NCBI GenBank assembly: GCA_029582165.1
Contig: CM055879.1
Location: 36,861,330 to 36,925,329 of the forward strand
Source: Portulaca oleracea
Lineage: Eukaryota; Streptophyta; Magnoliopsida; Caryophyllales; Portulacaceae
DNA length: 64,000 nucleotides
Direction of reading: 5' to 3'
Part shown: in pieces, positions 47,313-60,116 of the stretch
Position numbering within the stretch: position 1 is the first letter of the stretch
How the letters are laid out: the number at the start of each line of letters is the position of its first letter
Notes under the pieces: model-generated
The model's input: only the letters and a program-made list of their open reading frames with translations
What the model was told of the DNA's origin: nothing
The model's database searches: none
Made by a program: the position numbers and the translations under genes

Positions 47313-50047
47313 TCATTCGCCTGCATTAGTCTTCTCTGAGAGGAAATTATCCGGCAATCTGGGGAATGTCACACGTGTCCTCAACACGTCTGGAGGTGGT
47401 GGCGAAGAGGGTGAACCCGAGGAGCTTCCCCCACCACCACCATTGTTGTTATTACTTCTCCTTTGCTGCAAACCTCTTGCAATATCAACACAAGCTCGAT
47501 CGACCATCCCCACAAAGTTATTCACAGTAACAAACAGCTGCAGCGGCTGTCTCTCCTTAAACGCCCCCTCCTGGTAATAATCCGTCGCCTTCTTCACGAA
47601 CTCAATCACCCTCGCGTGCTCCTCTTTCACTTCCCTCAACTCTCCCTCGGCCCCTCCGAGAAACTCCTTCGTTTCCTTCACAAACTCCCCTCCACCATCA
47701 TCGGCCCCACACCTCAACACGAGCTCCCGGGTTTCGGACACGCGGCCAGGCAATGACGAGCTGGCGCTCGAGATGATGTCGTAGTCAATGACGGCTGCTT
47801 TTTTAACGTTTTGTAACTCGGAACTCAGCCCTCCTACCACTGGCAGCCCGAGCTTTAGGAACTCCCTTTCTTGCTCCTCCTTTGCTTTCGAGTCATCTGA
47901 GCTCGAGCTTCTACTGTTGGATCGAGCGAGGCTGTTGTTCCTGATCATGACGCACCGGCGGCCCTCGTTCCTGACCACCTCGTGGACCACGAAGTGGAGC
48001 AGTGTGGTCTTCCCATCACTGCTCTTGTAGTCCGACAGCTTGAGCAGAGCGGACAAATTGAAGGCCTGCGCGTTCCCCCTGGCTGTCCCCGCATTGAGCC
48101 GGTTCCCGGCTTTAAGAATAGCTTCTAGAAGCTTCGTGAACACCCGGCTGCTACGGAGCTCCCCGCACCCGGCGTCGATCGTGGCAAGGGAGTCCCGGAG
48201 CTGGTGGATCTCGGACCCGTACGTGAACCGGAAGAGCATGGCATTGACTCGGTGGAAGGCCGAGGGAGCCGCCTTGAGGAGGTGGTACAGGAAGGACTCC
48301 GCATCGGCTAGCCGCCCTACATCACCATCGAAGGCCATGATTTTAAGCTTCTCTTCTCTCGTCGGGGCTATTCGGTTGAGCTTCTCGAGGGTCTCTTGGG
48401 TTAAGCTTTTTCCCTCCAGGAGCCCTTCGATTAGCTCCCGGCGGGTGACCCCTAGGGAGCGGATCACGATGGCTGCATTTTGGGACCGCCGTGAGTCCAG
48501 GATGAAGATTTTGGCTAATGGGTTTGGGCTTTCAGTGTTCCGGGAAGTGGTGCCTTGATCCTGGGGAGTTTTTCGGTTCGTTGCTACGTACCCAAACAGA
48601 GCTTCCATCATGTCGACATTATACCTGTCCCACAAAAATAAATCACAGAAATGAGTTTAGTTTGTTCATTTAAGGTTTTGTATTAAGATTTGTTTAATGC
48701 CTCACTAAACCTCCGCAGCTTTTTTTCCTAGGCAGCGGATGATTTGTAAATATTGAGTCAATTGGAACCAGTGTCTTTAAATTGCAAAACTTAGGGGTAA
48801 GATTGCTTTTTTGGGTTTTGTTTGATACAAAGCTGGATTTAAACAGATACTTACTGGAACGAGCCGCGGTCGATCTTGTCCCACACCATGGAGTGATCAG
48901 GATTGACATTGACCTTTTCCCAGTGCAATGGCTTCAGTTTGACCTGTTCATTCTTGGCTGATCCTGATTCATCCTCCCCAATGGCAGCTACTTCCACAAT
49001 TTTCCCACTTGGTGTCCTCCTGGGCACCGGTGGTGGTCGCGACCCGCCGGATTTCGGCGGTGGTGGGGGCGGTGGCCCAGGGCCGTTCCTCCCTGGCGGC
49101 GGCGGTGGTGGTGGACCTGGTGGTGCGGGACCCTTCCTTCCTGGCATTGGCGGCGGCGGTGGTGGTGGTGCAGGAGTAGGAGCGGGACCTGTATTGTTAC
49201 TCGGAGGAGGTGGTGGTGGTGGTTGTTGTGGTGGTGGAGTTGGTGGTCCTGGCGGTGGTGCTTTCTTGGGCGGCGGTGGAGGTGGCGGCAGAGCCTGGAA
49301 ATCAGCCTCATTTGCGGGCGGGGGTTTAGAATCAAGAAGCCTAACTTTCTGATTATCCTGAGGGTGTGCTGGAGTGTTAAGTATATTAGAAGAAGAAGAA
49401 GATGAAGATTTGCCTCTAGAATACACTCTCTTCCCACTAGGAGGCTTATTGCTACCAAAAGCCTCCTTGTGAAATGGACCACTCTTTCTTCGACTCCCTT
49501 CAAGCTTCCTCCAATACAACACATCTAACCCATCTTCATCCACTATCAACCCCTTGATGTTCCCATCAAACCTCGTGAACTCTGCCGGCGCAGCCGCCGG
49601 CAACCTCCCACCACCACCGCCACCTCCACCACCACCTACCGCCGCCACGGAAATGGCGGTGGCGGCCCCACCACCGACACCACCGTGCTTTTTCCTCTGG
49701 CTAGTGCACTTGGTGAAGAGAAAAAACACAGCCGCCGCCAACACCAAGGTAGTGGCGGCAGTCACACCGACAGCTGTTATGATCGCCTTCCGGGACGCTG
49801 ACTTGGACAGATGTGACGTCGTGTCTGGCGGGGGCGGTGGCGTTGGCGGTTTCTGCGGTGTCGGTGAAGGCGGCAGACCGCCCGCCACCGGTGGTTCTGC
49901 TGGCGGTGGTGATGATGATGATGGGTAGAACGCTTCGATGTTTTGAGGAGACTGCGATTCGCACACAGGAAGATTGATGAAAGAATTGGTTAAAATTAAT
50001 ACCAATGCAATGAAGAAAAACTCTTTCTTGGTATGAAATATTCCCAT
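47313..50047 (-). CDS. FH: Class I formin-like protein
   Basis: Membrane-linked actin nucleator and bundler. Minus strand, two exons: 50047-48855 and 48624-47313 (intron 230 bp, GT-AG, splitting a Gln codon); 834 aa. Layout is class I: signal peptide about 1-30 (FFFIALVLILTNSFINLPVC), a Pro/Ser-rich extracytoplasmic part (about 42-75), a membrane span about 88-111 (TAATTLVLAAAVFFLF) and basic TSQRKK after it. Then come VDEDGLDVLYWRKLE and a long polyproline FH1 (about residues 250-345), which binds profilin-actin. FH2 starts at KLKPLHWEKV (about 368) and includes LGVTRRELIEGLLEG, KILEAILKAGNRLN-type sequence (KLLEAILKAGNRLN) and LLHFVVHEV. The tail ends FLSEKTNAGE. Plus-strand open frames across this gene are its shadows. 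The FH number is not assigned. Confidence 0.95.
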
Positions 50048-50940
50048 ATCTCCTAATTTACCCCCAAGAAAACTGAAATGTAGAGAAACAGAAGAGGGAG
50101 GAAAAGAGAGAAGAATGGGAGGTTAATTGGTTTGATTAATCAGTGATGGATTGATAATTGGGGTTGGTTTAATGGTTTTGTTGTATTGGGAAGTTGAGCT
50201 GTTTGGCATGTTTCTTTGGTTGATTGTTTTGGTATTTCTTTTTCATTTTTAGTACCCAGAAAATGTCAAAGCAAAGCAGGTTGCTGACTTTTTTGAGGAG
50301 GACCAAATTCTTTAACTTTGTTTGTTGTCAGAGTTTATCTTTTGTGCTGTTTGTCTAATTGCTTTGTTAAAGGGATGATTAGATTTATGATTGTAATGTT
50401 TTGTTCTGATTAATTACTTTATTAAAACTAATGAATCTGGGGTAGCAATCCATGCACATGCAGGGTGTTTTACTTTGTCATGTCACACAAGATGACTTAT
50501 AATTTTCTGTGCATTTCTTAATCATTTGGTGGTTGGAAAAGTTGAACTGGTTGTATTTTAAACCTTGTGTTTTTTGTTTTTTTTTTTAAAAAAAAAACAA
50601 ATCCAACTTCTCCTTGAATTTTCCAGAAATTATGTAGTAATTTTTCCTTATTAGGCCGACTTTTACTTGTTTAGTGCTGTTTTTTTCCCAATTGTCAACC
50701 CGTGACCTTCCAGAATTACATTTCATTACTATATCACGCAACGCTGTTATTTTCTTCTTTTTGTATTTTTTTTATTTTGTAAGAATTTGAAGGAAAAAAA
50801 AAATTACAACTTTGACTCCTACAAAATTTTGCTATGACAGCTGTTTCCTTCCATGCAACAGATAAATATGTAAAAACCACCGTCTTGCGTGTATTTGTTT
50901 AGATGGAGTTAAATTTGGACCCATTATGCATGTTTCAAAT
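50048..50940. other. Upstream region of the formin gene
   Basis: Holds the formin 5' UTR and promoter (read on the minus strand) and AT-rich DNA. No TATA box could be chosen with confidence. Confidence 0.45.
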
Positions 50941-50943
50941 TTA

Positions 50944-51238
50944 GACCATATTCTTTTTTTTGTGGTAAATAAAGTGTAGTAATGGACCTAATGATATGGT
51001 ATAGTAGAAATGTAGATAGTGTGATATGATGTACAATATGATAAGTTATTCTAAAATTTATAGTAAGAATTATTGATGTGGTAGGTGAGGGGAGAGAAAA
51101 GTGAAAAATAATGAAAGAGGAGATAGAAAATTACGGTTGTTGTGGTAGAGTGGTATGATATGGCAATATGTGATGGTTTGTATTAGTGTATTAAATTGTG
51201 ATAGGTGCAGTATGATACTACATAAAAGAACAAAATCT
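50944..51238. mobile_element. Tourist-like MITE (GTTCTTTT family, degraded)
   Basis: GACCATATTCTTTTTTTTGT at the left is partly mirrored by ACATAAAAGAACAAAATC at the right. About 295 bp with GGTATGATATGG-type body. Non-coding. Confidence 0.5.
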
Positions 51239-54200
51239 TAATCTTACCGTATGTGTATTATTGATAAGCTTGATTAGATATATTTCTGCAGTTTTTTCAT
51301 GAAATCGTATATTTGTATTGAAGATGTGAATTTGCTCTTCACTTTTAAGAGCTAAATTTCTTAATATAGTCATAAGATTACATCAGATTTCACATTTGTT
51401 GTTGAAAATATTGAACGTACAAAATTAACAAAGTCATATGAGAATCAAAGTGTTTGACATGGGATGCATGGATCTTTGTATTTTATTATTTACTCATGGA
51501 AGGTCAAAAATAACATCATCAATTAATATTTTTGGGCCATGTGGATTAAGGGTCATAAATTAGGTGCAAGTTTGAAACACCAAGCAAAGCAAAGCACCTA
51601 AAAATTAACAGATTATATCATAATGGGGAAAAAAATTAATTGAAGAGTGTCCTTATACTCTAAAATTAGACAAACAATTAACAATAATAAGATGTGATAG
51701 TCAAAATTTTAGGGGTTGTTGCAACAAACATGATGGAATCAAAGGAATTGGGTTCGTCAGCTCATCTTCTTGCTGAAATTTTCTTTTACTCTATTTGTAC
51801 ATTCACAAGGGAAGTGTTTGACTTATTTGAGTTATTTCCCATATTTTATAGTCACTTTATGAAGAAAAAAGAACTCAAAACCCCTCAAACATTATACTTG
51901 CTTACGAGTTACGATTCAACATGCATGTAAATATTTTGTCATACGTAAAATGTTTTATCTAAGGAAATTACAACAACTAAATAACATGTAAATTTTAAGA
52001 GTTTTGGGTGTTGGTGTATAAGTCAATATTTGGTCGGTGATATTAATATCAAATGACGTGATAGTAATATGTAGTACTTATATTACTACTTTATTTCTTT
52101 TTCCTTTAACAAAATAATACATTGGTGTCATAGTCTGATATAAAACAATATCGTAAGATATTTATAACTTGTCATATATTTATATGCATGCATTTGGGTT
52201 CCTTGTTACCAATCAAAATCCATACTTCGATTTCGAACTTCCACCAAAGACAGAGGTATACAAGGATCGAATGATAACATGTTACTCTTAAATTTCGTAA
52301 TTTAGAAAAATCAATTTCAACTTCGTCAAGTTTTATCTTGTGAATGTTTTACTTGGCAATTAGAGAGTTGTTGGATTAAATTATATTTTAAGTAGGATTT
52401 GGCAACTTGCCAAACAGGCAAATGTTGCTTCAGAATCTACGCGGTGTTTGGTCCAATGGGAAAACGCAGGGGCCCGTGTGAGTTGTTTGGCCGCATATTT
52501 GCTTATGTACGAAGATTTTGTGCTGAATTTTTAACGGTTAATTTTTGATATATATAATTATTTATAATAGAAAATTAGTATTATTAAGCTCGTGATCATA
52601 AAGTGCTTAGTAAAATCTATAACATAGTAAATTTTAAGAATATTATGTGAAAAGTTATTAATTTATGATTCAAAAATTATAAAAGTCAATTACTGATGTA
52701 ATATTATTGGTTTTACTTTTTATTTTAATTTAAATATTTTTAATATTTTATTTGTATTACTTTTTATTATTATAATGTTAAAACAATAGAGTTATATTGT
52801 ATGAAATGTTTTCACTGGAGCGTTTTTATATGATGGGTAATTGTATGGAGTTCAAACGGTTTACCAGCTGTTTTTAAAATTAGTTTTATTTTGTGCTTTC
52901 GAAAAATTTTTTTATCGAAATCAGTCTCTTCATACATTTATATCCATTTGGGAAGTGTTAGCTACGTTTGAATTGAGGCTCATCTATCCATCTAGGACTC
53001 ACATTTATTCATAAACGTAACGTACAACTAGAATTATGCATTGAAAAAAGAGGTGATACCCTACTATAAGGGTCCGCAACCACCCATCCGCCCAAACAAT
53101 ATGAGGGAGGTAAATCACACTAGAATTGTGCATTGAAAGTGGTAAAAAAAAGCATAAATAAAAAAAACAAGCTAAATTGATTTGAAGTTATTTTGAGTTG
53201 GGACAATGTAATTTATATCAACTATTTGTGATTGCATTGATAACATCTCATTTCTTTAACATTATGCACAAAAGTTGGGATGGAAAATCAACGGGTGTTT
53301 GAAAAGATATTGAGCAGATTTCAAGTCTAACATCATTTTAGCCAAAATGTTGGACTGGATGAAATATTGACTTCCTAACGGACTATGAATTGCAAGTCAA
53401 TTTAATTAATTGAGTGAACCAAACAAAATTAAATAGAGTGAAGACCCGCTAACTAATATATACAAACTTTGAGATCTTTTTCGATCCATTTGATTGAAGA
53501 AATGATATATATCATGAGCCCCACCTTGTCTTCTCCTTCTGGAAGGTGAGGGATTATAGTTGCTAATTTGTACTCTTTATTTGAAAATGTACTAGTTTGA
53601 AAATATATACAACACCCTCATTCACAATTGCAAATTCACTTCAAAATAAAAGAGACCGTTTGGAAATATACTAGTTTGACGAATTTCCCTAGAATTTTTT
53701 GTTAATCAAATGCTCTCTAAAAAATAGATTGGAATGTTTCGTATCTATTGCCTCTCATAGATATGTGTCATAAAGTCTTTTAGCAAGCTGAATTATATAT
53801 TAGAATAACGCCTCTTAGATTAACCCTAAATTTTATATACATCAAATTCATACTATTAATTTGCTAAAGATGGAGAAAGGAAAATTCATTGGAGGACCCG
53901 AGAAGATCTTTGCAAACCAAAGTGTCTAAGGGGAAATGGATTTCCAAGAACTTAAACATTTTTAATGACGCTTTATTATTATTGAATGGGGCGAACCCGT
54001 TATTGACCTGACCCTTTGATAAGTCATTTTTTATTTGACTACTCATTCCATTTAACTTGGCCCATTACTGTCCGTAGACATAATTATTACACAGTTTGAT
54101 TTTACCTTCTTTTTCATGTGTTAGCTGTGAGCCTGTGACCTCTTGAATTACCCTGAAATAGAGGGCCCAAAGGATCAGTTCATTTTTACACAAAGTTTGC

Positions 54201-54667
54201 GGCTTGAAAGAATGCTCCCTCAGAATAATGGGCCAGATTAGTCCAACCGATATTTTAATAGGCTCGCATCTGGCCCAAGCAGTGCGGTATTTCCATATGG
54301 ACTTGAGGCCCAATGAGTACCTACCCGAAACGATGAAACCCAATCATCCGCAAACTCTTTGGTAATTCAACTTGGATATGATAAATCCAATCCATATAAC
54401 AAAATAATATTTTCCCTAAAAAAAAACTAAATAATGTTTAAAACTTCATTCATAGAAATAATTCAATTTAGGAGAAATAAGTTTAATTTGATTTTAGTTT
54501 AAGAAAAGACAAGTTCAATTTAAGGTATAATTTAAGCTGCCTGAAGCAACTTACTCATGTTTAGCGTAGATGAGTGATAATCGATACCGATTGATATTTG
54601 ATTAATACTAACAAGTGTTGATCATTGAGTAAAGTTTTTCTAAAAAAGCCTTAAAAACATAACCAAA
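51239..54667. other. Gene-poor AT-rich region
   Basis: Only scattered short frames without recognisable protein. A degraded Stowaway-like stretch may lie at about 52,530-52,700. GC-richer pieces near 52,440-52,500 and 54,060-54,340 contain no extended conserved coding frame. Confidence 0.45.
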
Positions 54668-54846
54668 TTTTTGGAGAGATCCAAAGCGGAAGCCCACTTC
54701 AATCAAGGTTCATGGTATACAAGTTAAGTGAGGTTTCATGTTAAAATCAATTGATGTTAAAAGAGTAACCCACTGGACTTATATATCATGTAATTTCCCT
54801 TTATTTTTCTGATGTGGGACATTTTACTCATGGATTAATCCCAACA
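54668..54846 (-). mobile_element. Solo LTR, same family as in intron 1 of E1-alpha copy 2
   Basis: Read on the minus strand it starts TGTTGGGATTAATCC and ends GGATCTCTCCAAAA. CAAAT flanks both sides (54663-54667 and 54847-54851), a clear 5-bp target duplication. Length 179 bp against 180 bp for the other copy, with long shared stretches such as GGGTTACTC and GATGAAACCTCA (here ACATGAAACCTCA). Confidence 0.8.
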
Positions 54847-54851
54847 CAAAT

Positions 54852-56431
54852 AATATGATCCAAATATATCGTACAAACCTAAAACTAAGTGACTTAAGCA
54901 AGATCTGAATATGCCAATAAGAGACTTAAATAAGGCTTAATTTCATTCATATTGTGTTTTGTAAGTTTGTTATTGCATCCTCACACATACAAACAATAAT
55001 CAATTGTTTGTTTAATTGTGGGATTTCAAAAGTTTATTGCGCATGATTGCTTCTAGTTTATATCACTTTGCTCTTTTGCTCTACCATTACAATACAAATA
55101 AAAAATATACAAGAAACCATAACTAAATCTAAACAACAATGACCCTTGAACAAAACAACATATGAATGAGCTAATGATAGTTTAATTAAATATTTGCATA
55201 TTTAATAGAGAGAAAATATGTTTATATTCAATTTTGAAGGTAGGTACCAATTTCAACACCCCCACCCCCGCATACACACAAAAAATAAAAAAATTAAAAG
55301 AAAGAAAGACAATCAAGAGCATTATGCATGAACCCAATATATAATATAAGTACATACTACGTTTCGAATCTCAATAATTAAGAAGAAACGTTTTAACACC
55401 TTCCCCGCCAAATTAATTAGTAAGCAATCCTCGGGGAAAAAAATAATTAGTAAGCAGAAATCATTTCATATAATAATTTAATATGAATATGGAGAGTCCG
55501 AGTCCAAGTATTCACACAAATAAACCAAAAATACGTTTCGAGAAGATATTAGAAACGCTTTAACTACACCAAATTAGCAACAATAAAGATAATCTAGAAT
55601 ATTACACCCACTATCACCAAGTTCCACGATTTAAGTGTACTTTATTTGTTTATTTATTTTCAGGGATAAGCTCAGATCCAAACACTTCTAAAATTACACT
55701 TGTTTAGCGTTTTAGGGCTTTTTCTCATATATTATTTTCATATATAGTATTCTAAACTTTTAATATTTCATAAAATTATTTGTATTACTTTCAACTTACT
55801 TTTTAGAATTTATTCTGTATTGATTTATTTTAAGGAATCGGATAAGGTAAGGTAAAATTAGGTAAGCATAAACCTAATTTAATAACCAAAAAAACAGGGC
55901 TTAAGGGCTTATGCAACACTCTCCTAGCTAGCCATGTCAAGAGAGGGAAATATTGTGGTTCATAATTATGCTAGACAAATGACTAATGTAATTATGTAAA
56001 CAAGAAATAGTTGTCCTTGGAAAATTTTCTCGAAGCACCTTTGCTCTACATAAAATCAATTTATTAGAATAAAAGAGCCCCCACCTATTCTAACTTCAAA
56101 AAAACGCATCTGCAAAACATAAGATGAAGAGTATAGACCTTCAAATCTTAACAACATTAACATTTCATTAGCTAGTCAAACATTGATCTAACTATATCGA
56201 ACACTATTTTTTCACTCCTTTATCTAAACAAACAATTAAGAGAGCGTTTGGCTTACCCACTGCCGAAAAAATATTGCCTAGTCTCCATAAAATCTTTCCC
56301 AGAAAACTATGTGGTACCCAAACAAGTATTCATCATCAAACCAACCATCATGTTGATATGAACTACAAATTTTGCATAACATGGCTTTATAAAATTTTTG
56401 TATGAATAATTAAAAAAAGTACTCAAAAAGA
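54852..56431. other. Gene-poor AT-rich region
   Basis: No gene seen. Toward 55,820-55,900 there are GGTAAGGTAAAATTAGGTAAG words like those in the repeats at 58.0-58.4 kb. Confidence 0.45.
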
Positions 56432-56685
56432 CAGAGTGTTTGGTAAAAACCCTTGGGAAATTTTTCCCGAGGAAAAATTTTCATGGGAAGTCTTCGATGG
56501 GATTCCCTGCGAAAAATTTCCTTTAGGGCCCCCCTAAGGGAAATTTTCCCTAGGAAATTGTATGAAATGGTGGGTCCGCCGTAAAATTTTTCCCATAGTC
56601 AACCTATTTTCAAACATGGAGAAATTAAGTCAATCCGGAAAAATTGACCATTTCCCCTGAGTTTTTGACCAACCAAACGTACCCT
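56432..56685. mobile_element. Probable MITE with AGTGTTTGG ends
   Basis: GAGTGTTTGGTAAAAACCC at the left and GACCAACCAAACGTACCC at the right are partly inverted. The body is rich in GGGAAATTTTCCC words like the MITE at 41.4 kb. A further AGAGCGTTTGG word at 56,241 suggests an older, larger or nested element. Confidence 0.45.
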
Positions 56686-58009
56686 AAGTTAGGCAAAGAT
56701 GGGAAAGGAGAGGGGATATATAGAAGAAGATGGAGGAGGGCAAACAAGACGGGATACTGCCTGGGACAACACAATCCCATGAGTTATGTGGGGTTTGTGT
56801 TTGTCTATTTTCACAACCAATTTCTCTGGATTTGGTTTTTGGATAGCAAGCCAGCTCATTAACCCACAATCACATGCCCTGTACTTTCAACCCCTCCATT
56901 TTCCTAATTATATTCCCCTCAACATTAATTAATTCAATTCATTCTTCCCTACTCTTTTTTTGCCTTTTTCCCCTTCCTTTTTGCTTTTAATTTTAGGTCC
57001 TACTCATCTGTTCAGGGTTTCCCCAACATCTTATGTTGTGCATGCACATGTGTTCATCTTTAGACTTTATTTTATGCCATCTGATTTTTTTAATTTTTAT
57101 AATTTGTTATGAAAGAGAAATATGATTTTTCACTGAGGAAGTGGGCTGCTGCATAGATTTTTTTTTTGCTGCTGGCTGTTTCAAAAATGAAAGGGAATTA
57201 TGTGAAATAAATTGGAAGAGATGAGGAGAATAAGGTACTTTGGATGTAGTAGAACTTGATCCAAGACGTGAAAACTTAAGTTGACACTCGAATGGATGAA
57301 TTAATCTTGGCCCGAACAAAAGTAAAACTGACCCAAAAACTTATCAAAGCCGCAACCCGAAAGTGGATAACGATTAAGATCTACACCCAAATGACCTCAA
57401 ATTAGATCGAATCCAACTTGAAAGAACCTCACGCGAACTAACTCGAATAAAATTATTCCAAAATCAACCCGAAACTCAAATTAGAATTGCTTGGCCCTGT
57501 GCCAGCCCAAATTAATTCACCCATCGAGAGCTAAGGTGCTTGATTTATGACGTAATAAAACACTTACAACACATGCAATGGTGTATGTTAATGGTTTGGC
57601 CTTTACCATTTGTACCATTAATTAACTATATATATTATATTATATTATATTTATATTGTATTATATATATTAAAATAACATTACTAAAAGAAAACTCAAA
57701 CCTACAAGAAAGCATTTGAGAGATTTGGGCATACCAAAGCAAATTTTCAAACCTACGTAATGTTTAGTACCAACATAAATGTCAACGTTAAAAAAATAAA
57801 GTCATACCATAGATTATAAATATTCAATATTTAATAGACAATTAATATTTATTAGTCTTTCCTCATCAAATTTATTAATAATATAATATACTGATTGCAG
57901 TATAAAAATAGACTAAAGTAAATTTTAAAAAATAGTAAAGAATTAACCCACGTGAAAAACCTAAATTATTGCTCTCTATTATTCTTTAATAACTATAAAA
58001 AAAATAAAC
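56686..58009. other. Gene-poor AT-rich region
   Basis: Short frames only. A TATAT/ATATT-rich tract lies at about 57,625-57,670. No gene seen. Confidence 0.45.
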
Positions 58010-58440
58010 TCTGTTTTTTAGGGTGATAGAATCAAGTTAGGTTTAATAAGCTAAAGAAAGGAAAGGAAATGAAAGGTGAGGATAAAATTTGTGTTAGGTA
58101 AGTTAGTGGTGAGATAAAGGTAAGGTTTGACTTTAGTTTAAGTGTTTTTTAAGGAATTGTTAAGGTACGGTAATGTAAGATAAAGTAATGTGAGGAAAAA
58201 CCTAACTTAATACTAACAGAGACTGTGTTCTTTAATGTGCTAGGATCAAGTTGTGTTTAGTAAGGTAAAGAAAGGAAATGAAAGGAAAGGAAAAGTAAGG
58301 ATAAAAAATTTTGTAGGTAAGTTTATGATAGGGTAAGATATTTTATTATGAAAATTTTTACTTTGGTTTGAGTGTTTTTTAAGAAATCATGTAAGATAAG
58401 GTAAACTAAGATTAGACAAGGATGAATCCAACTTACCACT
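58010..58440. repeat. Two related purine-rich repeats side by side
   Basis: About 58,015-58,215 and 58,225-58,440 share the order TAAAGAAAGGAAA, GAAAGG, TAAGGATAAAA, GTAGGTAAGTT, TTGAGTGTTTTTTAAG and GTAAGATAAGGTAA with moderate divergence. Each starts near a CTGTTTTT or GTGTTCTTT word. They are probably tandem insertions of one MITE family. Confidence 0.6.
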
Positions 58441-58601
58441 ATAAATAATAGAGTTTTAGACCAATACTAGAGATTAGAGAACAATACTAACATCTACTAT
58501 AAAAGACAATTGTTATAATCCTCAACTATTAAGTTTAAGTTAAACAAAACTCGCAACAACTATCATAAAAAGATAATTGCCTTAATTTCCGACTTGATTC
58601 T

Positions 58602-58909
58602 ATTCTTTTGGTAGGATTATTTTTACCTAACTTAGGCCGTGTTCTATACTGCGGTTGGCAAACTGCGGTGCCACACGGTACCGCAGTTTGCCACAACCCA
58701 CCACATTTTACCGCAAATCATTACTTTTTTCTCTCCTCACTTTTCTCTCTCTTCACTTTTCTCCTCTACTTTTTACATTCTCTCTCCTCACCTACCCCAC
58801 ATACCAATAACCTACCACAATTCCACCACACCTCACCGTAAAATACCGCAATATAGAACACGGCCTTAACATAACTCAACCTTACCTTACCTTACCATCC
58901 AAAAGAATA
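58602..58909. mobile_element. Outer MITE of a nested pair
   Basis: ATTCTTTTGGTAGG (58602-58615) is mirrored by CCATCCAAAAGAAT (about 58896-58909). Its sequence is interrupted by the inner MITE at 58635-58865. The outer halves carry TACCTAACTTA and CTTACCTTACC words of the family seen in the adjacent purine-rich repeats. Confidence 0.65.
58635..58865. mobile_element. Inner Tourist-like MITE with TTA target duplication
   Basis: GGCCGTGTTCTATACTGCGG at the left and CCGCAATATAGAACACGGCC at the right match with one mismatch. TTA occurs directly outside on both sides (58632-58634 and 58866-58868). 231 bp, same interior as the 22.4-kb element (GTTGGCAAACT.CGGTGCCAC, TTTGCCACAACCCACCACAT). This copy fixes the family as PIF/Harbinger (Tourist) type. 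Confidence 0.9.
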
Positions 58910-59056
58910 TGACTTTACTTTTAAGATAATTTATATTTAAAATTCTTTATTCATTTCATAGACTTTATTTTTAAAAAATATGTGATGTGATATTTACCTA
59001 CTCCGCTACTTTCATTACCTAACTTTCTTAACATAACGTAACCTTACCTTATCTAA

Positions 59057-59482
59057 CTTAATTATACACCCTCAGAGCCTAACTATTATCAAGCTCCGTG
59101 CAAAAGGAAATCAAAACTTGCTGATCTTGGGGACTCTTTCTTGGAGGATTCCATTGCTAATGGTATAAGGAAAAAGAGAGGGGAGACTTTTTTTGAAGTC
59201 TAGATGGCATCTTGTAAGCTGAGTGTATGGAATTTCTCTGAAAGGTATAGAGGTTATAGCAAGAAGAAGGACAAGTGGATTGTTTTGTTTGAGAAATTCA
59301 AAGAGCTTCCTTATGATTATTTGAAGGACATGGGGTGCAGAGTGACAAAGTCTGAGTGCGGTTCAGACTTCATTCGTGGGGATCCTAAGACAATAGCGGA
59401 GTGGCTCAAAGAGAAACAGCGCAAAGAGAAAATGTCAAATTCAAAAAAAAAACGGCTTTGTTGTGTCATTTCTAGTTGTTAG
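59057..59482 (+). pseudogene. Broken ORF, unknown lysine-rich protein
   Basis: One frame stays open from 59057 to 59482 apart from a single TAG at 59201-59203. Before the stop it reads CKRKSKLADLGDSFLEDSIA; after it an ATG restarts a 92-aa frame with DKWIVLFEKFKELPYDYLKD and DPKTIAEWLKEKQRKEK. Composition on both sides is protein-like (charged, helical), so I read it as a fragment of a decayed gene. I do not recognise the family. It is bordered by transposon-like repeats. Confidence 0.35.
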
Positions 59483-60116
59483 ATTGTGATGTTTTTTTTT
59501 TTTGGGTTGTATTGGTGGTGTTGATGTTTTCTTTGTTGTTTCGTAATGTTACGGTATTTTCAGCTTTTTTGATCATTGAATTAAAAAAAAATGAAATTCA
59601 CAAAAGTTATTATCATTCAAGCTGCACATAAAAGCGTAAATATAACATATAAATAGTAATTCCACCTCCAAGTTTAATATTGTAATTTTAATCGTAAATT
59701 CCACAATTCAGAAAAGGATTTGTTCCTATGAAACTAAAGCATTGAATATTTTATTACCAACCACATTAAAAAAAAGTAAAAATAAGTATAATGATGAATT
59801 TTACTTTAATCTCATTGTAATATAATCTGAAAATACTGATCCTATTTGACAAAATTTGCGGATAACGATTTATGTAATGATAGTGTTTTAGGTAGTAGAT
59901 AATAATTTAAGTAGCGGATGGTTGATAGCTATTAAAATGAATACTGTGTTCGGTAACATTAACAATTGAATTAACTGATTAATATAAGTTGACATAAAAA
60001 AATATTGATCAATCACTAATATTTATCTGATTATACTATTGAATTGGTAAAAACACTAAATGATACTTTCAAACAAGGACAATATTTTTTTTTTACTGCT
60101 ATCCAAATGGACATTT
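59483..60116. other. AT-rich spacer
   Basis: No gene or clear element seen. Confidence 0.5.

Noticed and set aside
47230..49928. Long plus-strand frames, including a Gly-rich one at 48903-49352
   Set aside because: They are complementary shadows of the formin coding exons; the Gly-rich translation is the reverse of the polyproline FH1 tract.
51694..51930. Open frame of 78 codons
   Set aside because: It starts at GTG in AT-rich DNA, with no domain and no splice context.
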